DNA of 64,000 nt. It comes from Myxococcales bacterium. GTDB lineage: Bacteria > Myxococcota_A > Polyangia > Polyangiales > Polyangiaceae. The position numbers and the translations under genes were made by a program. Each line of letters begins with the position of its first letter. Position 1 is the stretch's first letter. Positions 1 through 8,585 of this stretch are shown here, in pieces. The DNA lies in contig JADJQX010000007.1 of the NCBI GenBank assembly GCA_016712525.1, positions 434,001-498,000 on the forward strand, in the 5' to 3' direction. Below the pieces are notes generated by a model. It was given only the letters and a program-made list of their open reading frames with translations. It made no database searches and had not been told where the DNA came from.

Positions 1-1
1 C

Positions 2-106
2 GTCGCCGCGGCCGTCATCGTGCCCATCGCGATCGCGACGGCTCCCGAGCCCGAGGTCGACGCGGGGTCGCTCGGTAAGGTGGTGGCCCCGCTCGCGCGG
101 TTCTGA
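2..106 (+). CDS. C-terminal end of an unidentified protein (partial)
   Basis: An open frame enters from the left edge and ends at the TGA at 104-106, four bases before the glgA start. The visible 34 residues begin with a hydrophobic Ala/Val/Ile stretch (roughly residues 1-14), then an acidic turn and a short Leu/Val/Ala tail ending in Arg-Phe. Codon use is like the neighbours. The tight spacing suggests cotranscription with glgA. Too little is visible to name the family. Confidence 0.5.
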   Translation, partial: VAAAVIVPIAIATAPEPEVDAGSLGKVVAPLARF

Positions 107-110
107 CCTG

Positions 111-1586
111 ATGGGCCTCAAGATCGTCATGGTCTCGGCGGAGGTCGAGACCCTCGCGCGCACGGGTGGGCTCGGAGATGCCGTCGCAGCGCTCGCCGTC
201 CAGCTCGCGCACATGGGGCACGACGTGCTCGTCGTCACCCCTCACTACGGAACCACACGCGCATCCGTCCCGCGCGTCCCGTGGTCGGACGGGCTCGTGG
301 TCGGCGAGGGCGCCTTGGCTCGTGAGGTCCGGGTGCTCGAGCTGCCTCGGGTCGAGCGTGCGGGCGGAGGGACCCTTCGCACCTGCCTCGTCTCGGATCC
401 CGGCCTCTTCGACCGTGCGGGGATCTACGGAGACACGCGCGGCCCGTTCGGCGACAACGATCTGCGCTTCTCGACGTTGTCACGGGCCGCCCTCGCGATC
501 GCCGCGCGTGTCTTCGGCGATCCCCGGGACGGCGCCGGTCCCGACGTGGTCCACGCGCACGACTGGCATGCGGCCCTTACGATCGTGCATGCGAAGGCTC
601 TAGGTCCCGAGTGGGCGAGGGTGCCCACGGTGCTGACGCTGCACAACGTCTCGTACCAAGGCGTGCTCGACGTCTCGGCGGTGGCGCGCCTCGGCCTCCC
701 CGAGTGGGTGGTCTCGCCCGAGATCGGCGGCCACGAGGGCGCGCTCAACCTCGTGAAGGCCGCGATCGCCCTCGCGGATCGTGTCACGACCGTGAGCCCG
801 TCCCACGCGCGCGAGATCCTCACCCCCGAGGGGGGCTTCGGGCTCGACGCGCACCTCCGCGCACACGCCTCGAAGGTGAGCGGAATCCTCAATGGAATCG
901 ACGAGTTGCGCTTCGATCCTGGTCTCGACGGGGAGATCGCTCGAAAGTACGATTTTGCGTCGTTCGTCGGCGGGCGCCGCGTGTGCAAAGCGGCCCTGCT
1001 CGAGGAGCTCGGCCTCGACGCGGACGTCTCGCGGCCTCTCTTCGGCCTCGTGTCGCGCCTCACCTGGCAGAAGGGCATCGACCTCGTGCTGCCGCTCGTC
1101 GACACGCTGGTCGATCGGGGGGCGCGGCTCGCGTTCCTCGGCACGGGAGAACGCGACCTCGAGGCGGGCCTCCTCGAAGCGGCGCACCGTCACCCGGGGC
1201 GGGTCGCCGCGCGCATCACGTTCGACGACGGGCTCGCGCGGCGTATGTACGCGGGCCTCGATTTCGTCCTCGTGCCGTCGCGCTTCGAGCCGTGTGGGCT
1301 CACGCAGATGTACGCGATGCGCTACGGGGCCATCCCGATCGTGACGCCGACGGGTGGCCTCGCCGACTCGGTGAGCCCGGTCTCCGTCGCTCACGACACG
1401 GGCACGGGGATCGTGGCCCACGGGGCGACGGTCGACGACGTCCTGGTCGCTTGCGACGACGCGTTCGTCCTCTACGGTGACGAGGTCGGGCGCCGCCAGG
1501 TCATCGAGCGCGCGATGGCGCGAGACGCCTCGTGGGGCGCCTCGGCGCGGGCCTACGTGGAGCTCTTTCGCGCGATCGCGCACTGA
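111..1586 (+). CDS. glgA: Glycogen (starch) synthase, GT5 family
   Basis: A 491-residue protein of the usual GT5 glycogen-synthase length. It should transfer glucose from ADP-glucose to alpha-1,4-glucan in the cytoplasm. The N-terminal Rossmann half opens with KIVMVSAEV and the nucleotide-sugar loop RTGGLGDAV (residues 17-25). The family usually has Lys-Thr-Gly-Gly-Leu here, so the Lys is replaced by Arg17. The C-terminal half has the acceptor/donor motif PSRFEPCGLTQMYAMRYG followed by PTGGLADSV, typical of GlgA. The ATG sits four bases after the preceding stop. It converges with asnS, with a strong hairpin between them. No other glycogen gene is in the window. Confidence 0.93.
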   Translation: MGLKIVMVSAEVETLARTGGLGDAVAALAVQLAHMGHDVLVVTPHYGTTRASVPRVPWSDGLVVGEGALAREVRVLELPRVERAGGGTLRTCLVSDPGLFDRAGIYGDTRGPFGDNDLRFSTLSRAALAIAARVFGDPRDGAGPDVVHAHDWHAALTIVHAKALGPEWARVPTVLTLHNVSYQGVLDVSAVARLGLPEWVVSPEIGGHEGALNLVKAAIALADRVTTVSPSHAREILTPEGGFGLDAHLRAHASKVSGILNGIDELRFDPGLDGEIARKYDFASFVGGRRVCKAALLEELGLDADVSRPLFGLVSRLTWQKGIDLVLPLVDTLVDRGARLAFLGTGERDLEAGLLEAAHRHPGRVAARITFDDGLARRMYAGLDFVLVPSRFEPCGLTQMYAMRYGAIPIVTPTGGLADSVSPVSVAHDTGTGIVAHGATVDDVLVACDDAFVLYGDEVGRRQVIERAMARDASWGASARAYVELFRAIAH

Positions 1587-1623
1587 GCGCGAGCGGCAAC
1601 CGAGAGCGCTCGGGGAGGAAAGT

Positions 1624-1645
1624 GGCCGACGATTCGTCGTCGGCC
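1624..1645. terminator. Bidirectional hairpin between glgA and asnS
   Basis: A perfect 9-bp stem (GGCCGACGA with TCGTCGGCC) closed by a TTCG loop lies between two convergent genes. There is no clear T-run on either side, so it may work as a Rho-assisted or mRNA 3'-end hairpin. Confidence 0.55.
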
Positions 1646-1653
1646 GCCCGCTC

Positions 1654-3048
1654 TCAGAAGGGGGCCGACTTGGGCGTGCGCGGGAACGGGATCACGTCGC
1701 GGATGTTGGCCATCCCCGTGACGAACATGACGAGCCGCTCGAAGCCGAGCCCGAAGCCCGCGTGCGGAACCGTCCCGTAGCGGCGGAGGTCGCGGTACCA
1801 CCAGTAGGCCTCTTTCTGGAGGCCCAGCTCGTCGATGCGGAGGTCGAGCCGATCGAGGCGCTCCTCGCGCTGCGAGCCGCCGATGATCTCGCCGATGCCG
1901 CCCGCGAGCACGTCCATCGCGGCCACGGTCTTTCCGTCGTCGTTCTGGCGCATGTAGAAGGATTTGATGTCCTTCGGATAGTTCATCACGACGACCGGCT
2001 GCTTGAAGGCCTCTTCGGTCAGGTACCGCTCGTGCTCCGTCTGCAGATCGGCGCCCCACGTCGGCGCGAACTCGAACGCCTTCCCCGACTTTTGGAGCAC
2101 GTCGACCGCCTCGCCGTAGTCGATGCGCTTGAACGGCGAGTCGACCACGTGGCGGAGGCGCGCGATGAGGCCCGGCTGGATGCGCTCCTCGAAGAACTTC
2201 ATGTCGTCCGCGCGTTCTTCGAGCACCGTGGCGATGACGACCTTGAGGAACTCTTCGGCGACCGTGGCCAGCTTCGAGAGGTCGCAGAACGAGATCTCGG
2301 GCTCGACCATCCAGAACTCGGCGAGGTGACGCGCGGTGTTCGAGTTCTCGGCGCGGAAGGTCGGTCCGAACGTGTACACCTTCGAGAGGGCCATCGCGTA
2401 CGTCTCGACGTTGAGCTGGCCCGAGACCGTGAGGTACGCCTCGCGGCCGAAGAAGTCGTCTTGGGCGTCGAGCTTCTTCTTCTCGTCGGCGTGCAAGAAG
2501 TCGAGCGTCGACACGCGGAACATCTGGCCGGCGCCCTCGCAGTCGGACGCCGTGATGATCGGCGTGTGCACCCAGAAGTAGCCGCGATCGTGGAAAAACC
2601 GGTGGATCGCCTGCGACAGGGCGTGGCGCATGCGGGCCACGGCGCCGAACGTGTTCGTGCGCGGGCGGAGGTGCGCCACCTCGCGGAGGTACTCGAACGT
2701 GTGGCGCTTCTGGCTGATGGGGTAGGTGTCCGGGTCGGCCACCCAGCCCACGACCGTGATCGACGTGACCTCGATCTCGACGCTCTGGCCCTTGCCCTCG
2801 CTCGCTTTGACCGTGCCCGAGGCCTCGATCGAGCACCCGCTCGTGAGCTTCTGGACGTCCGCGTAGTTCTCGAGGTCGCTCTTGGCGACGAGCTGGAGCG
2901 TGTCGAAGCACGACCCGTCCGAGAGGGCGATGAACGAGAGCCCCGCCTTGGAGTCGCGGCGGGTGCGGACCCAGCCGCCCACCGTCACGGTCTCACCCAC
3001 CTTGGCCGCGCCCCGGCCTTTCAGCACGTCATCGACGGAAACCTGCAT
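1654..3048 (-). CDS. asnS: Asparagine--tRNA ligase
   Basis: A 464-residue class IIb aminoacyl-tRNA synthetase that charges tRNA-Asn. The N-terminal OB-fold anticodon-binding domain (about residues 1-110) contains the family-typical GGWVRTRRDSK segment. The catalytic core shows motif 2 with FRAENSNTARHLAEFWMVEP and motif 3 GFGLGFERLVMFVTGM near the C-terminus. The frame stays open upstream to 3153, but that extension is Arg-rich, lacks synthetase similarity and runs toward the preceding thioesterase, so the Met at 3048 (MQVSVDDVL) is taken as the start. It probably belongs to the minus-strand group with the thioesterase and lipoprotein upstream. Confidence 0.93.
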   Translation of the reverse strand: MQVSVDDVLKGRGAAKVGETVTVGGWVRTRRDSKAGLSFIALSDGSCFDTLQLVAKSDLENYADVQKLTSGCSIEASGTVKASEGKGQSVEIEVTSITVVGWVADPDTYPISQKRHTFEYLREVAHLRPRTNTFGAVARMRHALSQAIHRFFHDRGYFWVHTPIITASDCEGAGQMFRVSTLDFLHADEKKKLDAQDDFFGREAYLTVSGQLNVETYAMALSKVYTFGPTFRAENSNTARHLAEFWMVEPEISFCDLSKLATVAEEFLKVVIATVLEERADDMKFFEERIQPGLIARLRHVVDSPFKRIDYGEAVDVLQKSGKAFEFAPTWGADLQTEHERYLTEEAFKQPVVVMNYPKDIKSFYMRQNDDGKTVAAMDVLAGGIGEIIGGSQREERLDRLDLRIDELGLQKEAYWWYRDLRRYGTVPHAGFGLGFERLVMFVTGMANIRDVIPFPRTPKSAPF

Positions 3049-3100
3049 GGGCGGGACGCTAGTCCGACACGCCCCGTCTCGTCGAGAGGGGCTTGCGCCT

Positions 3101-3577
3101 TCACGCGCGGCTCGGGTCGTTCGTTCGGAGGCGAGCCTTGCGGCGCTCTTCACCCGCGGCCTGCGAGGCCCGCGTGGTCTCGTCGTCGAGGGCGAGGGGA
3201 GGCACCGGCACGGCCTTCCCGTGCGCGTCGATCGCCACGAACGTGAGGCGCGCGTCCACGCAGGGCCACGTACGGCCCGAGCGCGCGTCCTCGCCGTGCA
3301 CGTGGACCTCGATCTCCATCGACGTCCGAAATACGGCCGAGAGGCGCGCGGACAGCCGGACGACCTCGCCCACTTTTACGGGGCTTTGAAATTTTAAGTC
3401 ATCCACGAAGGCCGTGACGCACATCTCTCCCGTGTGCCGCTGCGCGGTGATCGCGGCGCATACGTCCATCCACGCCATGATCTGACCGCCGAACACGTTC
3501 CCGAGCGCGTTCGCGTGCTGCGGCAGCACGTACTCGGTCATGTGGGTCTCGGAGGCCTGGGCGGGTCGGGGCACCAT
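3101..3577 (-). CDS. Acyl-CoA thioesterase, hotdog fold (YciA/ACOT-like)
   Basis: A 158-residue single hotdog-domain protein expected to hydrolyse acyl-CoA thioesters. The segment LPQHANALGNVFGGQIMAWM (about residues 18-37) is the classic start of the YciA/ACOT group: the Asn-Ala-x-Gly-x-x-Phe-Gly-Gly loop leading into the central helix. The middle strand region KFQSPVKVGEVVRLSARL also fits. The last ~25 residues are Arg/Glu-rich and probably disordered. ATG at 3577 is used; a second Met lies 12 codons in. It starts 25 bases after the lipoprotein gene and ends 52 bases before asnS. The natural acyl-CoA is unknown. Confidence 0.85.
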   Translation of the reverse strand: MVPRPAQASETHMTEYVLPQHANALGNVFGGQIMAWMDVCAAITAQRHTGEMCVTAFVDDLKFQSPVKVGEVVRLSARLSAVFRTSMEIEVHVHGEDARSGRTWPCVDARLTFVAIDAHGKAVPVPPLALDDETTRASQAAGEERRKARLRTNDPSRA

Positions 3578-3602
3578 GGGTGCACGCTACCCCAGGACTC
3601 CG

Positions 3603-5738
3603 CTACGGGGGAAGGATGCGTACGTCGAGGTTCCACGCGCCCACGGCCCCGGCGTGGCCGTCGATCTGCACCCAGTAGGTGCCCGGGTCGAGGGTGAGGT
3701 CGAGGAAGGAGCGCTGCGCCCGAAAGCCGACGTAACACGCGTCGGGGATCTCGAGGCCCGGGCACGTGGCGCCCGTGCGTACGTTCAGGATCGTGGGGAA
3801 GCTCGAGCCCTGCGTGTCGAGCAGCACGCGGCGCCGGAGAGGGAGCTCGAGCTTCATGAGCTGGTCGTTCGCGCCGTTCGGCGTCGCGCCGCCCACCGAG
3901 TCGCAGCTCGCGGCGAAGTCGGCGCCGCGGGTCGTCGTGTCGCCGGTGAAGAAGCCTCCCTCGAACGGGATCGTGGCGACGTCGGCGCACCCGTCGGCCG
4001 TGACCGTGACGGGCGCGACGGTGGGGCGGACGAACGCGCCGAGGGACACGATCTCGCCTCGGTCGTCGTGCACGAGGGCGCGGTAGGTGCCCGCGGGGAC
4101 GTTGCGCCGCGCGACACGCGCAGGTGTGGTGCCGCTCTGGCAGGCGAGCTCCTCCGCCTTGGTGCAGAGGCCTTGGTTGAGAGACACGGCGCCGTTGTCG
4201 CTCGGAGGGAACCGCCCCACGAGGAGCACGTCGCTCGGCTGGGTGAGGGTGAGAGTGTAGGCGGCGGTGGGCGCGCCAGGGAGACAGCCGCTAGGGATCT
4301 CGTCGTACCCGCCGAGGTCCTGGACCACGGTCGTGTTCGGGGCGATGGGCGGTGGCGCGACACACGAGCCGTTCGCGGGGGGCGACGACGGCGGCAACGT
4401 CTGCAGGAGGACGGTCGCGTCGAGGGCCGCGGTGCCCGAGATGGCCACCACGTGGGGGCCGGCGGGGAGGCTCCGCGCGAGCAGCGGCGGCGTCCCTCCG
4501 GTGCGGCAGCGGGCCTCGTCCGTGCATGTCGGACCGCGGAACGACGTGACCACGCTTCCCGTGCCGCGTGTGCGGGTGGTGACGACGCGGACGTCCTTCG
4601 GCTCGGTGAGTGTGAAGGTGTAGGTGAGCTCTCCGATCTCGCTCGCGCACGCCGTCGTCAGGTCCTTTTTTGCGTCGACGAGCGACACGGTGAAGGGCGT
4701 GTCGGTGGCGACGAGGGCGGGCTGTCCGCAGGCTTCGTTCGTGGGGGGCGAGGTCGGGGGCAAGAGGTCGACCGCGAGCTCGACCGTCGTCTCGGCCTGG
4801 GTCGTGACCACGACGAAGTACGTGCCCGGTGCGACGCTCCGGGCGCGCGCTCGGGCCTCGGAGCTCTTCGTCGTGTGGCCACACGCGAGAGCCCCGCCCG
4901 ACGGCACGCACGCGGAGAGGATGGCGACCGCGGTGTCGGTCGTCGGCGACGTGGCCCACACCTCGAGATCCTTGGGAGGGTCCCCCGGTTGCCCGGGCAC
5001 GTCGACGCGCACGACGACGTCGCGGGCGGCTTGGGGGCTCCCGACGCTGCACGGAGGCGAGAAATCGCGTTTGGCGGCGACCGTCGTGAGGGACGCGCGG
5101 GTGGGCGCGACGAGGGTGCGCGCCGTCGCGCAGGTGTCGTCGCGCGGGGAAGCGCACGGCTCCTCGTCCACCCTCCGGTTGCAGTTGTCGTCCTTGCCGT
5201 TTCCGCAGATCTCGGTCTTCGTCGCGCCGACGAGCGGGTCGGTGTCGTCGCAGTCGTTGCCGCCCTCGCAGTGATCGTCGGCCTCGCCGTCCCCGTCGAC
5301 GTCGCGCGTGCGCCTCACGCAGGTCTTCTCGGCCTCGACGCACAGGTCGACGGTGCACGAGCTCCCGTCTTGGCACGTGACGGGCTCACCTGGGCGGCAC
5401 CCGAGCCTCGGCACGCACCTCTCGCGCCCGTTGCAGTGGACGGGATCCGCGCACTGCGTATCGTCCGGGGTGTTGCGGCATCGCGCGAGCGTGGCGTCGC
5501 ACGTGTCGAAGGTGCACGGGATTCCGTCGTCGCACTGGCGCGCGTCGGTGCAAGGGCCGCCGAGGGTCGGATCGTCGGAGGGGCCGTCCGGGCCCGCGTC
5601 GGCCATGGGTCCAGCCTCGCTCGCGTCGCCACCGTCGAAGCGCACCGTGACGTCGACGACGGGGGAGGGGCCACACGCCGCGAAGAGCGCAGCCGCGCCG
5701 AACGAGAGCACGAGAGGGGCCGAACGATGCTTCCGCAC
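3603..5738 (-). CDS. Large surface lipoprotein with MopE-type metal-binding motif and repeated beta domains
   Basis: No ATG fits the N-terminus; a GTG at 5738 gives a basic n-region, a hydrophobic core and a lipobox-like Phe-Ala-Ala-Cys22, making a 711-residue exported lipoprotein. After a short Asp/Gly-rich linker comes a Cys-rich region (about 50-170) with CDDGIPCTFDTC-type elements, then DVDGDGEADDHCEGGNDCDD and EICGNGKDDNCNRRVDE. These resemble the Cu-binding MopE repeat common in myxobacterial surface proteins. The remainder looks like four or more ~110-residue beta-sandwich units, each opening near a Cys (DTCATA, EACGQP, GSCVAP, GCADVA) and containing a G-TY-V-V/A motif. Function is unknown. 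It is divergent from the RCK gene. Confidence 0.72.
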   Translation of the reverse strand: MRKHRSAPLVLSFGAAALFAACGPSPVVDVTVRFDGGDASEAGPMADAGPDGPSDDPTLGGPCTDARQCDDGIPCTFDTCDATLARCRNTPDDTQCADPVHCNGRERCVPRLGCRPGEPVTCQDGSSCTVDLCVEAEKTCVRRTRDVDGDGEADDHCEGGNDCDDTDPLVGATKTEICGNGKDDNCNRRVDEEPCASPRDDTCATARTLVAPTRASLTTVAAKRDFSPPCSVGSPQAARDVVVRVDVPGQPGDPPKDLEVWATSPTTDTAVAILSACVPSGGALACGHTTKSSEARARARSVAPGTYFVVVTTQAETTVELAVDLLPPTSPPTNEACGQPALVATDTPFTVSLVDAKKDLTTACASEIGELTYTFTLTEPKDVRVVTTRTRGTGSVVTSFRGPTCTDEARCRTGGTPPLLARSLPAGPHVVAISGTAALDATVLLQTLPPSSPPANGSCVAPPPIAPNTTVVQDLGGYDEIPSGCLPGAPTAAYTLTLTQPSDVLLVGRFPPSDNGAVSLNQGLCTKAEELACQSGTTPARVARRNVPAGTYRALVHDDRGEIVSLGAFVRPTVAPVTVTADGCADVATIPFEGGFFTGDTTTRGADFAASCDSVGGATPNGANDQLMKLELPLRRRVLLDTQGSSFPTILNVRTGATCPGLEIPDACYVGFRAQRSFLDLTLDPGTYWVQIDGHAGAVGAWNLDVRILPP

Positions 5739-5843
5739 GCGGAGGAGCCTAGCATGTCGTGGAATGTGCGCTCGAGGCCCCGCGCCGCGCGTGCCACCGC
5801 CGTGTGTGTCCGTGCCGTGACGACGGAGAAAAGAGGGCGAAAG

Positions 5844-7022
5844 GTGTGCACCGAGGGGGTTCTCTCGGAGCTCGACCGTGCCCACGTGATGGGCATGTCG
5901 CAAGCCACGAAGCTCGGTTGGATGCGCGCGCGCCTCGCCGTTCGACAGAACCGCGCCGCCCTCGTGTTCGTCGTCGTCTGGGTGGCGTTGGCCTTCGGCG
6001 TCCTCGTCGAGATCGTCGGGCTTCGCCCGGGGCGTGCGCTCGCCGTCGCGACGTGCCTCGTCAAGGGCGACGGTGGCCTCGTCGGGACGTACCAAACCTT
6101 CACGCAGCTCGTCGTGTTCGGGCTCGTCGTGTCGACGGTGGTGACCAACGTCACGCGCCGCTACCGGCCCGAGGAGACGAGCCGCGCGCTCGCCGGAGAG
6201 GCCCGAGACCACGTGGTCGTCGTGGGTCTCTCGAACCTAGGCCGCCGCGCCGTCGACCGGATGGTCGCGAACGGCGCGAGCGTGGTCGTCGTCGACCCGG
6301 ATGCCGAGCGCTGCTCCGCGCTCGTGCGCGAGGGCCACGCGGTCGTGCGAGGGGAGGGGCGCACTCGCTCCGCGCTGGAGGCGGCGTCCGTCGCGCACGC
6401 CAAGGTCGTCCTCCTCACGGCCGACGATCTCGAGGACGTAGCGGTCGCGGCGCGCCACGTTCGCGCCCTCTCCCCCACGTGCGAGCTCGTGGTCCGCTGC
6501 TCGGACGACGACGTCGCGAGCGTGCTCTCGAAGGCGTACCGCGCGCGAGTGGTCTCGACGTCGAAGGTCGCGGCCGAGGTCGTGCTCGGCCACGCGAAGG
6601 CGTGCCGCGCCAAGAAGGTCGTCGTGCTCGGCGCGACCTCGGTCGGCGTGAAGGTGGCCGCTGCCCTCGCGCACGCTCGCATCCCGTGCACTCTGGCCGA
6701 CCCTACCGAGTCGCACGAGGAGCTCTCGGCGCTCGGGGTCCCCTCGGCCGACCTCGTCCTCGTCGCGGACGACGACCTCGGGAAGAACCTCGTGCTCCTC
6801 GACCGCATCCGCGACGTCGCTCCGAGGGTGAAGATCGTGTGCCGCGTGTTCCACGACGAAGCCGCCGAGCTGCTCGAACGCGCGCCCTTTTCGTGCGTGG
6901 TCGTGTCGTCGTCGCGGACGGCGCTCGAGTCGCTCGTGCGAGCCGGGGTGTTCCGCGAGGTGGGGGTCGTCGACGCCCCGGAACCGGCCTCGGGGCGCCC
7001 CGTGTTCGCCGTATCAGCCTAA
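5844..7022 (+). CDS. Two-TM protein with tandem TrkA-N/RCK domains, no K+ filter
   Basis: A ~392-residue protein. After a short N-terminus come two hydrophobic segments (AALVFVVVWVALAFGVLVEI, and a second around LVVFGLVVSTVVTNV) separated by a loop. Two Rossmann units then follow, one after DHVVVVGLSNLGRRAVDRM and one after KKVVVLGATSVGVKVAAAL. The layout recalls an RCK-gated potassium channel. However, the loop lacks a TVGYG-like selectivity filter, and both nucleotide loops lack the central Gly of GxGxxG. It could be a regulatory protein or a divergent channel subunit. Start choice: the GTG at 5844 has AAGAGGG about six bases upstream; ATG at 5889 is the alternative. No Trk/Ktr partner is nearby. 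Confidence 0.65.
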   Translation: MCTEGVLSELDRAHVMGMSQATKLGWMRARLAVRQNRAALVFVVVWVALAFGVLVEIVGLRPGRALAVATCLVKGDGGLVGTYQTFTQLVVFGLVVSTVVTNVTRRYRPEETSRALAGEARDHVVVVGLSNLGRRAVDRMVANGASVVVVDPDAERCSALVREGHAVVRGEGRTRSALEAASVAHAKVVLLTADDLEDVAVAARHVRALSPTCELVVRCSDDDVASVLSKAYRARVVSTSKVAAEVVLGHAKACRAKKVVVLGATSVGVKVAAALAHARIPCTLADPTESHEELSALGVPSADLVLVADDDLGKNLVLLDRIRDVAPRVKIVCRVFHDEAAELLERAPFSCVVVSSSRTALESLVRAGVFREVGVVDAPEPASGRPVFAVSA

Positions 7023-7182
7023 AAGCCTTGGAGATACAAGTGGTTAGGTCCATGCTCGGGGCGATCCCGGGTATGAGGGAGGCTCTACGCGGAAAGGCCT
7101 CGTTAGGGCGTTTTCGGCTTTCTTTCTACGTGGCACGTGCTATTGCCCCGCTCCCCTTGCTCGCGGCTCGTCCGCGGGCTAC

Positions 7183-7209
7183 CCCCGGGCCTCCCGAGGC
7201 CGAACGGGG
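7183..7209 (+). promoter_or_regulatory. Leader hairpin upstream of rpsF, candidate S6:S18 autoregulatory element
   Basis: The 208-base gene-free stretch before rpsF contains a two-part hairpin. An outer 5-bp stem (7183-7187 with 7205-7209) encloses an inner 5-bp stem (7188-7192 with 7197-7201) with a CCCG loop and a 3' GAA bulge. The rpsF ribosome binding site GAGGAG follows within about 10 bases. Many bacteria carry an S6:S18-binding leader with a conserved CCG at this place. The position fits; the detailed match is not proven. Confidence 0.35.
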
Positions 7210-7230
7210 ATTCCACGAGGAGATTCCATA

Positions 7231-7758
7231 GTGGCCACCGCACAAACGCTGAAGTCGAAAGAATACGAGACCATCTACGTCCTCCGCCCCGACGTCGACG
7301 CCGACACGGCCGACAAGGTCCAGGGCCGCATCTCCGAGGTCATCTCGCGTGACGCGGGCAAGCTCGTCAAGGTCGAGGCTTGGGGCCGCCGCAAGCTCGC
7401 CTACCCCGTGAAGAAGCACTCGAAGGGCGTCTACGTCTACGTGAAGTACGTGGGCAAGGGCGGCCTCGTGCAAGAGATCGAGCGCAACCTGAAGCTCCAG
7501 GACGCCGTCCTCAAGTACCAGACGGTCCTCCTCGCGTCGGACGTCGACGCCGGCGCCATCGCCGTGGACCCCGAGGAGATCAAGTTCGCTCGCCTCGAGC
7601 TCCCGGCCGAGGAAGAGGAGAAAGAGTCGCGTGAGCGCGCGCTCGGACTCATCGAGTCGCACGACGCCCCGCGCCGCGAGCCCCGCGGCGAGGACGACTT
7701 CGACGACGAGATGGCCGAGGCCGACGCCCCCAAGAAGGACGAGGAAGAGGCCAACTGA
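7231..7758 (+). CDS. rpsF: 30S ribosomal protein S6
   Basis: A GTG-started 175-residue S6 protein with GAGGAG about eight bases upstream. The core (about residues 8-105) has YETIYVLRPDVD, WGRRKLAYPVKKHSKGVYVY and IERNLKLQDAVLKYQTV, all diagnostic of S6, which pairs with S18 on the 30S platform. The tail after residue ~105 is long and strongly acidic, as in proteins that RimK extends with Glu, though no rimK is visible here. It heads the classical rpsF-rpsR-rplI order. Confidence 0.95.
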   Translation: MATAQTLKSKEYETIYVLRPDVDADTADKVQGRISEVISRDAGKLVKVEAWGRRKLAYPVKKHSKGVYVYVKYVGKGGLVQEIERNLKLQDAVLKYQTVLLASDVDAGAIAVDPEEIKFARLELPAEEEEKESRERALGLIESHDAPRREPRGEDDFDDEMAEADAPKKDEEEAN

Positions 7759-7825
7759 GCCCTCCCGCCCTCGAGACTTTTGACCCCGTGACCGCTCGAC
7801 GCGGTCGGAACTGGAAGATTTCGCC

Positions 7826-8107
7826 ATGATGGATGACGACAAAGACTTTGGCCGTACCCCGGACCTCAACGCCGACGCCCCCGGCCGCCGCCGCGGTGGC
7901 AAGAAGCGCGTCTGCAAGTTCTGCTCGGACAAGGCCGCCACGATCGACTACAAAGACCCGCAAGCGCTCAAGTACTTCGTGTCCGAGCGAGGCAAGGTCA
8001 CCCCGCGCCGCATCAGCGGCAACTGCGCACTCCACCAGCGCAAGGTCGCGCTCGCCATCAAGCGCGCGCGCAACATCGCGCTCCTGCCCTTCACCGTTTC
8101 GGGCTGA
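7826..8107 (+). CDS. rpsR: 30S ribosomal protein S18, zinc-type
   Basis: A 93-residue S18 with core KYFVSERGKVTPRRISGNC and HQRKVALAIKRARNIALLPF. The segment RVCKFCSD plus the Cys in SGNCALHQRK keeps a Cys-rich zinc-binding (C+) arrangement, unlike the C- paralogues used under zinc starvation. The first ~25 residues are an Asp- and Arg-rich extension. It lies 67 bases after rpsF and 13 before rplI, so the three are very likely one transcript. Confidence 0.95.
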   Translation: MMDDDKDFGRTPDLNADAPGRRRGGKKRVCKFCSDKAATIDYKDPQALKYFVSERGKVTPRRISGNCALHQRKVALAIKRARNIALLPFTVSG

Positions 8108-8120
8108 AAGGACGCTTCCC

Positions 8121-8579
8121 ATGGCCGCCACCATTCAGGTCATTCTCCAGAGCGACGTCGCGAAAGTCGGCACGTCCGGCGACCTCGTGAAGGTCCGCCC
8201 CGGCTTCGCCCGGAACTACCTCCTCCCGCGTCAGCTCGCCGTCCCGGCGACCGCCGCGCAGGTGAACCGCCTCAACCACGACAAGGCCGTCGCCCTCGCG
8301 AAGGCCGAAAAGGCCCGCAAAGAGGCGAAAGAGCTCGCCGCCAAGATCGGCGCGCTCACGGTCAAGATCGCTCGCCCCGTGGGCGAGGACGACCGCCTCT
8401 TCGGGTCGGTCTCGGCGAAGGACATCGAGGCGGCCGTTCGCGCTGCCGGCCTCGCGGACTTCGACCGCAAGAAGATGCACCTCGCCGACGCGCTCAAGTC
8501 GCTCGGGACCCACGAGGTCCCGGTCAAGCTCCTCGGCGACATCGGCGCGACCCTCAAGGTCGAGGTCGTCAAGAAGTGA
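8121..8579 (+). CDS. rplI: 50S ribosomal protein L9
   Basis: A 152-residue L9. The N-terminal domain has VILQSDVAKVGTSGDLVKVR followed by PGFARNYLLPRQLAVPAT, the family signature. A long Lys/Ala/Glu connecting helix (about residues 50-80) leads to the C-terminal domain with GSVSAKDI and EVPVKLLGDIGATLKVEV. ATG at 8121 follows AAAGGA by about seven bases and starts in-family at MAATIQVIL. A strong GC hairpin follows immediately downstream. Confidence 0.96.
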   Translation: MAATIQVILQSDVAKVGTSGDLVKVRPGFARNYLLPRQLAVPATAAQVNRLNHDKAVALAKAEKARKEAKELAAKIGALTVKIARPVGEDDRLFGSVSAKDIEAAVRAAGLADFDRKKMHLADALKSLGTHEVPVKLLGDIGATLKVEVVKK

Positions 8580-8585
8580 GACCCT

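Noticed and set aside
3049..3153. N-terminal extension of asnS
   Set aside because: 35 Arg/Ser/Ala-rich residues without similarity, overlapping the thioesterase end; the Met at 3048 begins at the conserved domain.
3540..5843. Plus-strand open frame antisense to the large lipoprotein, in frame with the RCK protein
   Set aside because: The translated part is an Arg/Gly/Ala-rich shadow without motifs. The RCK domain and a ribosome site support a start near 5844.
7131..7147. Sigma-54 promoter upstream of rpsF (TGGCACG...TTGC)
   Set aside because: GG and GC elements are 11 bases apart instead of 10, which normally destroys sigma-54 recognition.
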